Source: Sphingomonas sp. HMP9
Lineage (GTDB): Bacteria > Pseudomonadota > Alphaproteobacteria > Sphingomonadales > Sphingomonadaceae
Assembly (NCBI RefSeq): GCF_013374115.1
Contig: NZ_AP022673.1
Span: 1-64,000, forward strand
Direction: 5' to 3'
DNA length: 64,000 bases
Translations under genes and position numbers: made by a program
Notes under the pieces: generated by a model
The model's input: only the letters and a program-made list of their open reading frames with translations
Told to the model about the DNA's origin: nothing
The model's database searches: none
Shown: in pieces, positions 53,200 to 64,000 of the stretch
Numbering within the stretch: position 1 is the first letter of the stretch
How the letters are laid out: each line of letters starts with the position of its first letter

Positions 53200-55227
53200 T
53201 TACTGGTCGAGGAAACTCCGCATCTTCCGGCTACGCGACGGATGCTTCAGCTTCCGCAGCGCCTTCGCCTCGATCTGGCGGATGCGCTCGCGGGTCACCG
53301 AGAATTGCTGGCCGACTTCCTCGAGCGTGTGATCGGTGTTCATGCCGATGCCGAAGCGCATGCGCAGCACGCGTTCTTCACGCGGGGTGAGCGACGCCAG
53401 CACGCGCGTCACCGTTTCCTTGAGGTTCGCCTGGATCGCAGCATCGACGGGGATGATCGCGTTCTTGTCCTCGATGAAGTCGCCGAGGTGCGAATCCTCC
53501 TCGTCGCCGATCGGCGTTTCGAGGCTGATCGGCTCCTTGGCGATCTTCATCACTTTCCGCACCTTCTCGAGCGGCATGGAGAGGCGTTCGGCCATCTCCT
53601 CCGGGGTCGGCTCGCGGCCCTGCTCGTGGAGGAACTGGCGGCTGGTGCGGACCAGCTTGTTGATCGTCTCGATCATGTGGACCGGGATGCGGATCGTGCG
53701 GGCCTGGTCGGCGATCGAGCGCGTGATCGCCTGGCGGATCCACCACGTCGCATAGGTGCTGAACTTGTAGCCGCGGCGATACTCGAACTTGTCGACCGCC
53801 TTCATCAGGCCGATATTGCCCTCCTGGATGAGATCCAGGAACTGCAGGCCGCGGTTCGTGTATTTCTTGGCGATCGAGATCACGAGACGCAGGTTCGCCT
53901 CGACCATCTCCTTCTTGGCGATACGCGCCTCGCGCTCGCCCTTCTGGACCATGTTGACGATCCGGCGGAACTCGGTGAGCGCCATGCCGGTCTGCTGCGT
54001 GATGTCGGCGATCTCGGCGCGGATGCGCTCGACCGCCTCGCTCTCGTTGGCGACGAACGCGGTCCACTTCTTGTCGACCTTGTTGACCGTCGCCAGCCAG
54101 TTCTCGTCGATCTCGTGACCGATATAGCGATCGAGGAAGTCCTTGCGCGGCACCTTGTGGCGCTCGGCGAGGCGCAGCATCTGGCCGCCCAGCGCGGTCA
54201 GGCGACGGTTATAGGCATAGAGCTGATCGACGAGATATTCGATCTTGGCGTTGTGGAACTGGACGCTCTCGACCTCGGCCGTGAGTTCCTCGCGCAGCTT
54301 CTGGTACTTGCGCTCGTCGGCGGCCGAGAACTCGCCGCCGATGCCCATCGCGTCGACGCGGGCTTGCTGGATCTTGCTGAACTTCTTGTAGAGCGCGGTG
54401 ATGCTGGCGAAGCGCTCGAGCGCGATCGGCTTCAGCTGCTCTTCCATCTGCGCGAGGCTGAGGGTGTTGTCCTCCTCCTCGTCGTCCGAGGCGCGGGGCG
54501 TGCGGCGCTCGCCGTCCTCGTCCTCGTCGACGGACGGCTCTTCGGGCTCGGCCTCTTCCTTGAACGAGGGGCCGGCGTTCTTTTCGCTGATCTCGCCGTC
54601 GTCCGCTTCGCCGTCCTCGGTCATCGCCTCGGGGGCTGGGTCCTTCGACAGCATCGCGTCGAGATCCATGATCTCGCGCAGCTGCATCGTGCCCTCGTTG
54701 AGCGCGGTCGACCAGTCGATGATCGCGTTGAAGGTGATCGGCGATTCGCACAGGCCCAGGATCATCGTGTCGCGGCCGGCTTCGATGCGCTTGGCGATGG
54801 CGATCTCGCCCTCGCGGCTGAGCAGCTCGACCGCGCCCATCTCGCGCAGATACATGCGGACCGGATCGTCGGTGCGATCGATCGTCTCTTTCTTCTTCTC
54901 GATCGCGGGGCCTGTGTCGGCATCCGCGTCGGCGGCCTCCGGCTCGTCCTCGTCGTCCTTGGCGGGCTCGGTCTCGCCGTCCTCGCCGGCTTCGTCGTTC
55001 TCGACGATGTTGATGCCCATCTCGCTCAGCGCGGCGCTGATGTCCTCGATCTGGTCGGACGACATCTCGCCCTGCGGCAGCGCTTCGTTCAGCTGCTCAT
55101 AGGTGATGTAGCCACGCTTCTTGGCGCGCGCGATGACCTTCTTGATCGACGCATCGTTCATGTCGATCAGCGGCGCATCGCCGGATTCGTTCGTCTCGGC
55201 GGGTTCCGCCATGTTCGCCTTAGCCAT
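53200..55227 (-). CDS. rpoD: RNA polymerase sigma factor RpoD
   Basis: The housekeeping sigma-70 factor, 675 residues. Region 1.1 (about 20-85) is followed by an acidic non-conserved region, then region 2 with [20 protein letters not shown] and [20 protein letters not shown], region 3, and region 4 with [20 protein letters not shown]. The ATG at 55227 overlaps the dnaG stop by one base. A TTG directly before it is unnecessary. A strong terminator follows. Confidence 0.97.
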   Translation of the reverse strand: MAKANMAEPAETNESGDAPLIDMNDASIKKVIARAKKRGYITYEQLNEALPQGEMSSDQIEDISAALSEMGINIVENDEAGEDGETEPAKDDEDEPEAADADADTGPAIEKKKETIDRTDDPVRMYLREMGAVELLSREGEIAIAKRIEAGRDTMILGLCESPITFNAIIDWSTALNEGTMQLREIMDLDAMLSKDPAPEAMTEDGEADDGEISEKNAGPSFKEEAEPEEPSVDEDEDGERRTPRASDDEEEDNTLSLAQMEEQLKPIALERFASITALYKKFSKIQQARVDAMGIGGEFSAADERKYQKLREELTAEVESVQFHNAKIEYLVDQLYAYNRRLTALGGQMLRLAERHKVPRKDFLDRYIGHEIDENWLATVNKVDKKWTAFVANESEAVERIRAEIADITQQTGMALTEFRRIVNMVQKGEREARIAKKEMVEANLRLVISIAKKYTNRGLQFLDLIQEGNIGLMKAVDKFEYRRGYKFSTYATWWIRQAITRSIADQARTIRIPVHMIETINKLVRTSRQFLHEQGREPTPEEMAERLSMPLEKVRKVMKIAKEPISLETPIGDEEDSHLGDFIEDKNAIIPVDAAIQANLKETVTRVLASLTPREERVLRMRFGIGMNTDHTLEEVGQQFSVTRERIRQIEAKALRKLKHPSRSRKMRSFLDQ

Positions 55228-57089
55228 CAATCGCCCTCGGTACCCAACGCTCGGGCGTCTTCGTTCGACTGTACAAGATTTGCAAGTCGGACTTCCAACG
55301 CCTGTTTCTCTCTTACCATAGCCACTTGTCGTTCGAACGCGCTTTCGGTGAAGTGCGTCTGCATCGCCGCGGTCGCCTGTTTCAACGCCGCATCGACTTC
55401 CGGGCGTGCGACCATGATCGCGATCGCCTCGTCTAGGTCGGCGCGGACGCGGGCTGGATCGGCCGTGGTCTGCGTGAACGAGTAGGGCATCGTATCGGCT
55501 CTCAACAGGTCACTCGCGACTGAATTGAAACCGGACCTCGCCAATATGGTGAGAAGTCGCCCGCTATCAAGCTTCTGGTCCTCAAGTGCAACATCCACGA
55601 CGGCTTCGAACAATCGGCCGAGCGCGCCGTCGATGAGTTGCAGGGGGCCGAGCACCTCCATGTGCCGCGCGATCTCAACGGGATGGCGGATCAGACCGGC
55701 GAGTACCGCCTTCGCCAGCACGCGGTCGATTCCTGTCGCGAGAAACGCTTTGGCATCCTCGGTGACGGGAGCGAGGGGGGGCTTCCAGCCGCCTTTCGGG
55801 CGTTCTCCCCGTGGGACGAACGGCGCGCGGACGGGTTTGAAGTGCTTGTAGAAGCGATCCTTGAACTCGGACTGGTATTCCTGCTTCACCGAGGCGTCGG
55901 CGATGCCCTCGGCAAGCTCGTGGAGGCGGCGCTTGAGGCCGGCGCGCTGTTCGGGGGTGTCGAGTGCCTCGGCGGCGACTTCGGACGCCCAGAGGCGCTC
56001 GACGAGCGGTTCGGGGGTCTTGAGCAGTGTCTCGAACGCGGCGGGGCCGCCGGCGCGCACGAGGTCGTCGGGGTCCTGGCCTTGCGGGAGCGTGACGAAG
56101 GCGAGGCTGCGGCCGGGGGCGAGCAGCGGGAGCGCGCGGTGCGCTGCCCTGAGCGCCGCCTTCTGGCCTGCGCTGTCGCCGTCGAAGCAGAGGAGAGGGA
56201 CGTCGACCATCCGCCACAGGCGTTCGAGCTGCGCTTCGGTGAGCGCGGTGCCGAGCGGGGCGACCGCTTCGCCGAACCCTGCCTGGGCTAGCGCGATGAC
56301 GTCCATGTATCCCTCGACGACAAGGACGCGACCGGACTTGCGCGAGGCGGGGGCGGCCTTGTCCAGATTGTAGAGCGTGCGGCCCTTGTCGAAGAGCGGG
56401 GTATCCGGGGAATTGAGATACTTCGGCTCGCCACCGTCGAGCACGCGCCCGCCGAACGCGATCGTCCGGCCGCGCGGGTCGCGGATCGGGATCATCAGCC
56501 GACCGCGGAACCGGTCGTACGGGTCCTTGCCCTCGACGTTGATGAGCATGCCGGATTCGATCAGCATCGGGTCGCCGTACGTCTTGAGCGCGGCCTTGAG
56601 TTTCCCGCGGCTGTCGGGGGCGAACCCCATGCCGAACGCGCGGGCGGTCTCTGGCGTGATCCCGCGGCGGTCGAGAAGGGCGCGGGCGTCGGAGCCGGGC
56701 AGGCCGTTGAGCTGTTCGGTGAACCAGTCGGCCGCGTCGGACATGACCTCGTGCAGGCCCTTGGCGCGTTCGGCCTTGGCGGCGGACTGGCGGTCCATCG
56801 CGGGCATGTCCATCCCGGCGGCCTGGGCGAGTTCCTTGACCGCATCCATGAACGGCAGGCCGCGCTGGTCGGTCATCCACTTGATCGCGTCGCCATGCGC
56901 CGAGCAGCCGAAGCAGTGGTAGAAGCCCTTGTCGTCATTAACGTAGAACGACGGCGTCTTCTCGTTATGGAACGGGCAGCAGCCCTTGTGCTCGCGACCG
57001 GCCTTGGTGAGCTTGGTGGTCTTGCCGACGAGCGCCGACAGAGATGTGCGGCCGCGCAGCTCGTCGAGGAATTGTGGGGTTAGGGCCAT
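55227..57089 (-). CDS. dnaG: DNA primase DnaG
   Basis: Primase that makes RNA primers for replication; 620 residues. The N-terminal zinc-binding CHC2 motif is intact ([12 protein letters not shown], then [11 protein letters not shown]), followed by the TOPRIM domain with [11 protein letters not shown] and [14 protein letters not shown]. The C-terminal helicase-binding region is present but poorly conserved. Its start overlaps the 3' end of a DUF559 gene by 10 bp. It is in the classic macromolecular-synthesis order before rpoD. Confidence 0.96.
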   Translation of the reverse strand: MALTPQFLDELRGRTSLSALVGKTTKLTKAGREHKGCCPFHNEKTPSFYVNDDKGFYHCFGCSAHGDAIKWMTDQRGLPFMDAVKELAQAAGMDMPAMDRQSAAKAERAKGLHEVMSDAADWFTEQLNGLPGSDARALLDRRGITPETARAFGMGFAPDSRGKLKAALKTYGDPMLIESGMLINVEGKDPYDRFRGRLMIPIRDPRGRTIAFGGRVLDGGEPKYLNSPDTPLFDKGRTLYNLDKAAPASRKSGRVLVVEGYMDVIALAQAGFGEAVAPLGTALTEAQLERLWRMVDVPLLCFDGDSAGQKAALRAAHRALPLLAPGRSLAFVTLPQGQDPDDLVRAGGPAAFETLLKTPEPLVERLWASEVAAEALDTPEQRAGLKRRLHELAEGIADASVKQEYQSEFKDRFYKHFKPVRAPFVPRGERPKGGWKPPLAPVTEDAKAFLATGIDRVLAKAVLAGLIRHPVEIARHMEVLGPLQLIDGALGRLFEAVVDVALEDQKLDSGRLLTILARSGFNSVASDLLRADTMPYSFTQTTADPARVRADLDEAIAIMVARPEVDAALKQATAAMQTHFTESAFERQVAMVREKQALEVRLANLVQSNEDARALGTEGD

Positions 57090-57562
57090 GGGGTGGCTTT
57101 TGCTGGGGGCGTTTGTGCGGCGCTGCCCTCCCCCGCCCCCTCCCGCCGGCGGGAGGGGAGTAGAAGGGCATCGCTTGCGGCGGGCGCAACCCTGTCCCCC
57201 TTCCGCTTGCGGGAGGGGTTAGGGGAGGGGCGTTCCGCGAGCACGCGTACGATCTCGGCAACCACGCCTTCGATCCTCTCCAGCACGTCGTCGTTCCAGA
57301 ACCGGATCACGCGATAGCCTTGTTGTTCGATGAAACGCGTCCGGCGCGCATCGTCGTCGGATTGCCAGTCATGCTGACCACCGTCGACCTCTACCACGAG
57401 CCGTGGCCCGCGCGCTACGAAGTCGCAGATGAACGGGCCGATCGGGACCTGGCGGTTGAACCTGACGCCCGACGTGCGGCGCGCGGCGAGATGTTGCCAG
57501 AGCGCGCTTTCGGCGCGGGTGGGGTTGGTGCGCAGAGCTCGGATGCGGGTGCGTTGTTCCAA
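57080..57562 (-). CDS. DUF559 domain endonuclease-like protein
   Basis: A 160-residue protein with a DUF559 domain (about 1-112), a fold related to very-short-patch-repair endonucleases. Conserved parts are RTNPTRAESALWQHL, RFNRQVPIGPFICDFV and LVVEVDGGQHDW, the last with the catalytic Glu-Asp positions. The remaining C-terminus (about 113-160) is translated from a family B repeat and is unlikely to be functional. TTG 57562 has AAGGA 9 bases upstream. It sits between yqeY and dnaG, flanked by repeats, which suggests insertion into the operon. Confidence 0.85.
   Translation of the reverse strand: MEQRTRIRALRTNPTRAESALWQHLAARRTSGVRFNRQVPIGPFICDFVARGPRLVVEVDGGQHDWQSDDDARRTRFIEQQGYRVIRFWNDDVLERIEGVVAEIVRVLAERPSPNPSRKRKGDRVAPAASDALLLPSRRREGAGEGSAAQTPPAKATPWP
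57124..57231. repeat. Family B paired element within DUF559 3' end
   Basis: Two family B units with hairpins CCCCTCCCGC...GCGGGAGGGG and TTCCGCTTGCGGGAGGGG, arranged in the opposite way to the element at 37692, flank about 40 bp. The whole element lies within the 3' part of the DUF559 reading frame, about 35 bp upstream of the dnaG start. Confidence 0.85.
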
Positions 57563-57582
57563 GGCTCCGGTTCCTTTGTGGC

Positions 57583-57625
57583 TCTGCCCTCCCCGACCCC
57601 TCCCGCAGGTGGGAGGGGAGTAGAA
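57583..57625. repeat. Family B half-element before DUF559
   Basis: A single unit: CCCTCCCCGACCCCTCCCGC followed by the complement ...GGGAGGGGAGTAGAA. It lies between yqeY and the DUF559 gene, touching the yqeY stop. Confidence 0.85.
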
Positions 57626-57626
57626 T

Positions 57627-58079
57627 TTACGCCAGCGCGGCCTTCACCAGCCCGCTCGCCTTGCTCATGTCGAGCTCGCTGGCGTGGCGTGCCTTAAGCT
57701 CTGCCATCACGCGGCCCATGTCCTTCATGCCGGTCGCGCCGAGCTCGTCCTTGATCTTGAGGATCGCCGCGGTCGTCTCCGCCTCGTTCATCTGTGCAGG
57801 CAGGAAGCGTTCGATCACCGCGACCTCGGCGGCCTCGGCGTCGGCGAGTTCCTGGCGGCCGCCGTTCGAAAACATTTCGATCGACTCGCGGCGCTGCTTG
57901 ACCATCTTCTGGAGCACCTCGACGACCAGCGCGTCGTCGCTCTCGGGGGCCTTGCCGGTGCGCGCTTCGATGTCGCGGTTCTTGATCGCGGCCTGGATCA
58001 ACGAGATAGCGTTGCGGCTCGTCTTGTCGCCGGCCTTCATGGCGGTCAGCTGCGCAGCCTTGATGTCGTCGCGAATCAT
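57627..58079 (-). CDS. yqeY: GatB/YqeY domain-containing protein
   Basis: A 150-residue YqeY-like protein, all helical, with the start MIRDDIKAAQLTAMKAGDKT and the later FLPAQMNEAE and MGRVMAELKARH typical of the family. It resembles the tail domain of GatB and is thought to bind tRNA or a synthetase. The ATG at 58079 gives the family N-terminus; upstream codons overlap the carA leader. It heads the yqeY-(DUF559)-dnaG-rpoD unit and is divergent from carA. Confidence 0.93.
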   Translation of the reverse strand: MIRDDIKAAQLTAMKAGDKTSRNAISLIQAAIKNRDIEARTGKAPESDDALVVEVLQKMVKQRRESIEMFSNGGRQELADAEAAEVAVIERFLPAQMNEAETTAAILKIKDELGATGMKDMGRVMAELKARHASELDMSKASGLVKAALA

Positions 58080-58219
58080 GTACTGGTCTTTCAGGCGGTT
58101 CGGGATAGCCCGACGGGATAGCGCGTCCGCCGCCCGTTTAACAGATTGACGCTGCGGCACGCCGGCCTTAGCGGACACCACTTAGCGACATCGTCAACGT
58201 AAAGAGAGTGCCCAGCCTG

Positions 58220-59542
58220 ATGGCCGACGCCCAGCCTACACCCATGTCTTCGGCAAAGCCTGCCGGCGCCACCGGCGTGCTCGTCCTCGCCAATGGCGAC
58301 GTGATCTGGGGTCGCGGGTTCGGCGCGGAGGGCCATGCGGTCGGCGAAGTGTGCTTCCACACCGCGATGACCGGCTATCAGGAAGTGCTGACCGATCCGT
58401 CCTTCGCCGGGCAGATGATCTGCTTCACGTTTCCGCACATCGGCAATGTCGGCGCGAACCCCGACGATATCGAGGCGGACGATCCGCACGCGCTCGGCAT
58501 CATCGTCCGCGAGGACGTGACCGAGCCGTCGAGCTTCCGCGCCGTCGAGGGACTCGATGGCTGGATGAAGCGGCATGCGCGGATCGGCCTGTCGGGGATC
58601 GACACGCGCGCGCTGACGCGCCGGATCCGGGTTGCGGGGGCGCCAAATGGGGTGATCGCGCATGCGGCGAATGGCGAGTTCGACGTGGCCGCGCTGCTGG
58701 CGATGGCGCAGGGCTGGCCGGGGCTTGAGGGGATGGACCTCGCCAGGGATGTGTCGACCGCGATGCATTATGGCTGGGGTGACAAGACACCGGGCGGCAC
58801 GTGGAAGCTCGGCTTCGGCTATGGGGATAGCTCGCAGGCGGAGGGCGGTGCTTCTGCTCCCCTCCCGCTTGCGGGAGGGGTCGGGGGAGGGGCTGACCAA
58901 TCAGCGCCGACCCCGCCTGAGGCCATGCCCTCCCCCGACCCCTCCCGCGATGCGGGAGGGGAGCAGAAGTCGCGCCCGCATGTCGTCGCGATCGATTACG
59001 GCTCGAAGCGCAACATCTTCCGCAACCTCGTTGCCGCCGGGGCGAAGGTGTCGGTCGTGCCGGCCACCGCCACCTATGACGAGGTGATGGCGCTCGCCCC
59101 CGACGGCATCTTCCTGTCGAACGGCCCGGGCGATCCCGCCGCGACCGGCGACTATGCCGTGCCGGTGATCCGCCAGCTGCTCGAGACGGGCAAGCCGCTG
59201 TTCGGCATTTGTCTGGGCCACCAGTTGCTCGGCCTCGCGGTCGGCGCGACCACGACCAAGATGTTCCAGGGCCACCGCGGCGCCAACCACCCGGTCAAGC
59301 GCCTCGCCGATGGTGTGGTCGAGATCACCAGCATGAACCACGGCTTTGCCGTCGAGCGCGGGAGCCTGCCGGAGAACGTCCGCGAGACGCATGTGTCGCT
59401 GTTCGACGGGTCGAATGCGGGGCTGGAACTGACCGACAAGCCGGCGTTCAGCGTTCAGTATCACCCGGAGGCGAGCCCCGGGCCGCAGGACAGTCTGTAT
59501 CTGTTCGAGCGGTTCGTGAGGTCGTTAGGTCAAGGGAAGTGA
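58220..59542 (+). CDS. carA: Carbamoyl-phosphate synthase small subunit
   Basis: The glutaminase subunit that feeds ammonia to CarB for arginine and pyrimidine synthesis. The 440-residue protein has the N-terminal CPSase domain (GYQEVLTDPSFAGQMICFTF) and the C-terminal class I amidotransferase domain with nucleophile Cys331 in GICLGHQLLG and the His-Glu pair in QYHPEASPGP. It is longer than usual (E. coli about 380) because about 40 residues (roughly 211-250), Gly/Pro-rich, are encoded by a complete family B element between the domains. A GTG at 58208 is another possible start. Confidence 0.94.
   Translation: MADAQPTPMSSAKPAGATGVLVLANGDVIWGRGFGAEGHAVGEVCFHTAMTGYQEVLTDPSFAGQMICFTFPHIGNVGANPDDIEADDPHALGIIVREDVTEPSSFRAVEGLDGWMKRHARIGLSGIDTRALTRRIRVAGAPNGVIAHAANGEFDVAALLAMAQGWPGLEGMDLARDVSTAMHYGWGDKTPGGTWKLGFGYGDSSQAEGGASAPLPLAGGVGGGADQSAPTPPEAMPSPDPSRDAGGEQKSRPHVVAIDYGSKRNIFRNLVAAGAKVSVVPATATYDEVMALAPDGIFLSNGPGDPAATGDYAVPVIRQLLETGKPLFGICLGHQLLGLAVGATTTKMFQGHRGANHPVKRLADGVVEITSMNHGFAVERGSLPENVRETHVSLFDGSNAGLELTDKPAFSVQYHPEASPGPQDSLYLFERFVRSLGQGK
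58851..58969. repeat. Family B paired element in frame inside carA
   Basis: Ends are perfect inverted repeats (CTTCTGCTCCCCTCCCGC and complement), each forming its own hairpin, with the inner parts GGTCGGGGGAGGG and CCCTCCCCCGACC also pairing. A 35-bp core separates the units. It is read through in frame without stops within carA. Confidence 0.92.
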
Positions 59543-60230
59543 AGTTTTCCGATTTTGAAAACGAGCTGCTCGTTGCGATTTATAACGAATCACATTCGCG
59601 CCCGAATGAGACAATAAGCTCTGGCGAGATACTTGATTTGTACCCCCTTCAATGGCGTGAAGGTTGGGTGCATCAAGTCGTTAATGATTTCGGAAATAGG
59701 GGGTATATCTACGGCAAGGGCGTTTTTGGCGACGAACGAAGTCAGCCCTTGCGGTTGAAAGCCGCGGGCATGCGAGAAGCAGAGCGTCTTGAAGAAAGCG
59801 GTGTTTCGATTTTCCGAATGGAGAGGCCAGAGCAGGCATTGACGTCGTCAGCGGCGTACCCGCCCACCGAGATACAAGAGCAATCGGCCCCGGCTTCTGA
59901 CAGGTTGGTTAGTTTTGATCACAACCTGCCTGAATATATTGATATAGTTGATCAGCTAGCTTCCGTTGCTGAGAGCATCCGGGGCGCGAATGACTTTGAA
60001 TTAAACGAGTTGGAGCGAAGCCGGATTACATTCGGCATCTCTGCTGCTCAGCAGCTTTGGAGCGCCTTTCAGCTCAAAGCGATTCAGATCAAGGTTGGCG
60101 TCATTATGGCTGTAGAGGATGCCGCGAAAGCGCTGGGATCTAATGCAAAAGCTACCGCGGCTGCTCTACTTGTCGATACAATTAAGGCCTTTGTGAAAAA
60201 TCACTGCGGCATCGATTTGGACCACATATA

Positions 60231-60231
<1 letters not shown>
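59539..60231 (+). CDS. Unrecognised protein between carA and carB
   Basis: A 230-residue protein with no recognised family. The GTG start overlaps the carA stop (GTGA) and its TAA overlaps the carB start (TAATG), so it is coupled on both sides. The N-terminal part (about 1-95), with [20 protein letters not shown] and GYIYGKG, resembles a winged-helix fold. A Pro/Ser-rich linker follows, then an alpha-helical C-terminal part (about 140-230) ending in [13 protein letters not shown]. The sequence is AT-richer than carA and carB, suggesting recent acquisition. No function is assigned. Confidence 0.75.
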
Positions 60232-63563
<3,332 letters not shown>

Positions 63564-63640
63564 TCCCGACATAAGCGCGTGATGTGCGGGCGGGGTCGTA
63601 GAACGGCCCCGCGCGGGGTAATGGATTTGGGGACGAGATG

Positions 63641-64000
63641 ATGGCGACCGTCGAAAAGATGCCGATGCTGCAGGAAGGCTATGAGACGCTCAGTGCGGAT
63701 CTCAAGCGCCTGAAGGCCGAACGTCCGACGATCGTCGACGCGATCGAAGAGGCACGCGCGCATGGCGATCTGAGCGAGAACGCGGAATATCATGCCGCGA
63801 AGGAGCGGCAGGGTCAGGTCGAGGCATCGATCTCCGACATCGAGGACAAGCTGTCCCGCGCGCAGATCATCGATCCGAAGGACCTGTCGGGCGACAAGGT
63901 GGTGTTCGGCGCCACCGTCACTCTGCTCGACGAGAACGACAAGCCGATCAAATATCAGATCGTCGGCCAGACCGAGGCGAACGCCAAGACCGGCCGCATC
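63641..64000 (+). CDS. greA: Transcription elongation factor GreA (partial)
   Basis: The first 120 residues of GreA, which rescues backtracked RNA polymerase by stimulating transcript cleavage. The N-terminal coiled coil has the tip acidic residues in [20 protein letters not shown], followed by the start of the FKBP-like domain. The gene is cut by the window end. An ATG one codon earlier (63638) is possible; GGGGA lies upstream. It follows carB by about 75 bp, a common order. Confidence 0.95.
   Translation, partial: MATVEKMPMLQEGYETLSADLKRLKAERPTIVDAIEEARAHGDLSENAEYHAAKERQGQVEASISDIEDKLSRAQIIDPKDLSGDKVVFGATVTLLDENDKPIKYQIVGQTEANAKTGRI

Noticed and set aside
53242..55485. A 747-codon frame antisense to rpoD
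   Set aside because: It is a mirror of the acidic rpoD codons and crosses the dnaG-rpoD junction; rpoD is certain.

Overview
The window looks like the dnaA end of a sphingomonad chromosome (alphaproteobacterium, Sphingomonas type). It is GC-rich. It begins exactly at the dnaA start codon, the usual first base of a closed genome record. It carries typical alphaproteobacterial neighbourhoods: secB-murJ-trpS beside timA-mltA-smr, rpmH-rnpA-yidD-yidC-engB, ffh-rpsP-rimM-trmD-rplS, yqeY-dnaG-rpoD, and carA-carB-greA. No rRNA operon, CRISPR array, prophage or insertion sequence was seen. One tRNA (Leu, CAA anticodon) is present.

Layout. 1-16.7 kb is housekeeping: replication initiation, Trp-tRNA synthetase, the MurJ flippase, SecB, a lytic transglycosylase, DapE, an S41 peptidase lipoprotein, and the ribosomal protein L34/RNase P/membrane insertase operon, then ComM. 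16.7-26 kb is mixed: the tRNA, a SleB-type hydrolase, a YcgG-like/DUF1989 pair divergent from a Crp/Fnr regulator with an FNR-type palindrome between them, an M3 peptidase coupled to an MHS-family transporter, and a two-component system. 26-39.4 kb is a lipid or acyl-CoA catabolic region: thioesterase, acyl-CoA synthetase, glutathione transferase, spinster-like MFS, a double TetR regulator, acyl-CoA dehydrogenase, Zn alcohol dehydrogenase, APH-like kinase and two SDRs. 39.4-51.8 kb returns to core functions: SodB, septation protein, FtsY, MtaB, a GGDEF-EAL protein, Ffh, S16, RimM, a TrxR-like flavoprotein, TrmD, L19 and RluE. 51.8-53.2 kb is a short AT-richer accessory patch with one unrecognised gene. 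53.2-64 kb holds rpoD, dnaG, a DUF559 nuclease, yqeY, carA, an unrecognised gene inside carAB, carB and the start of greA.

The most striking feature is a dense population of dispersed palindromic repeats of at least six sequence families (called A to F here). They lie mostly between genes, but several enter coding sequence: one complete paired element lies in frame inside carA, and others supply the C-termini or stop codons of rnpA, the DUF559 gene and the acyl-CoA synthetase. The second theme is AT-richer genes lodged at core loci: a 230-codon gene translationally coupled on both sides between carA and carB, and a 208-codon gene with an R-x4-H motif, preceded by a leader that can form several hairpins.
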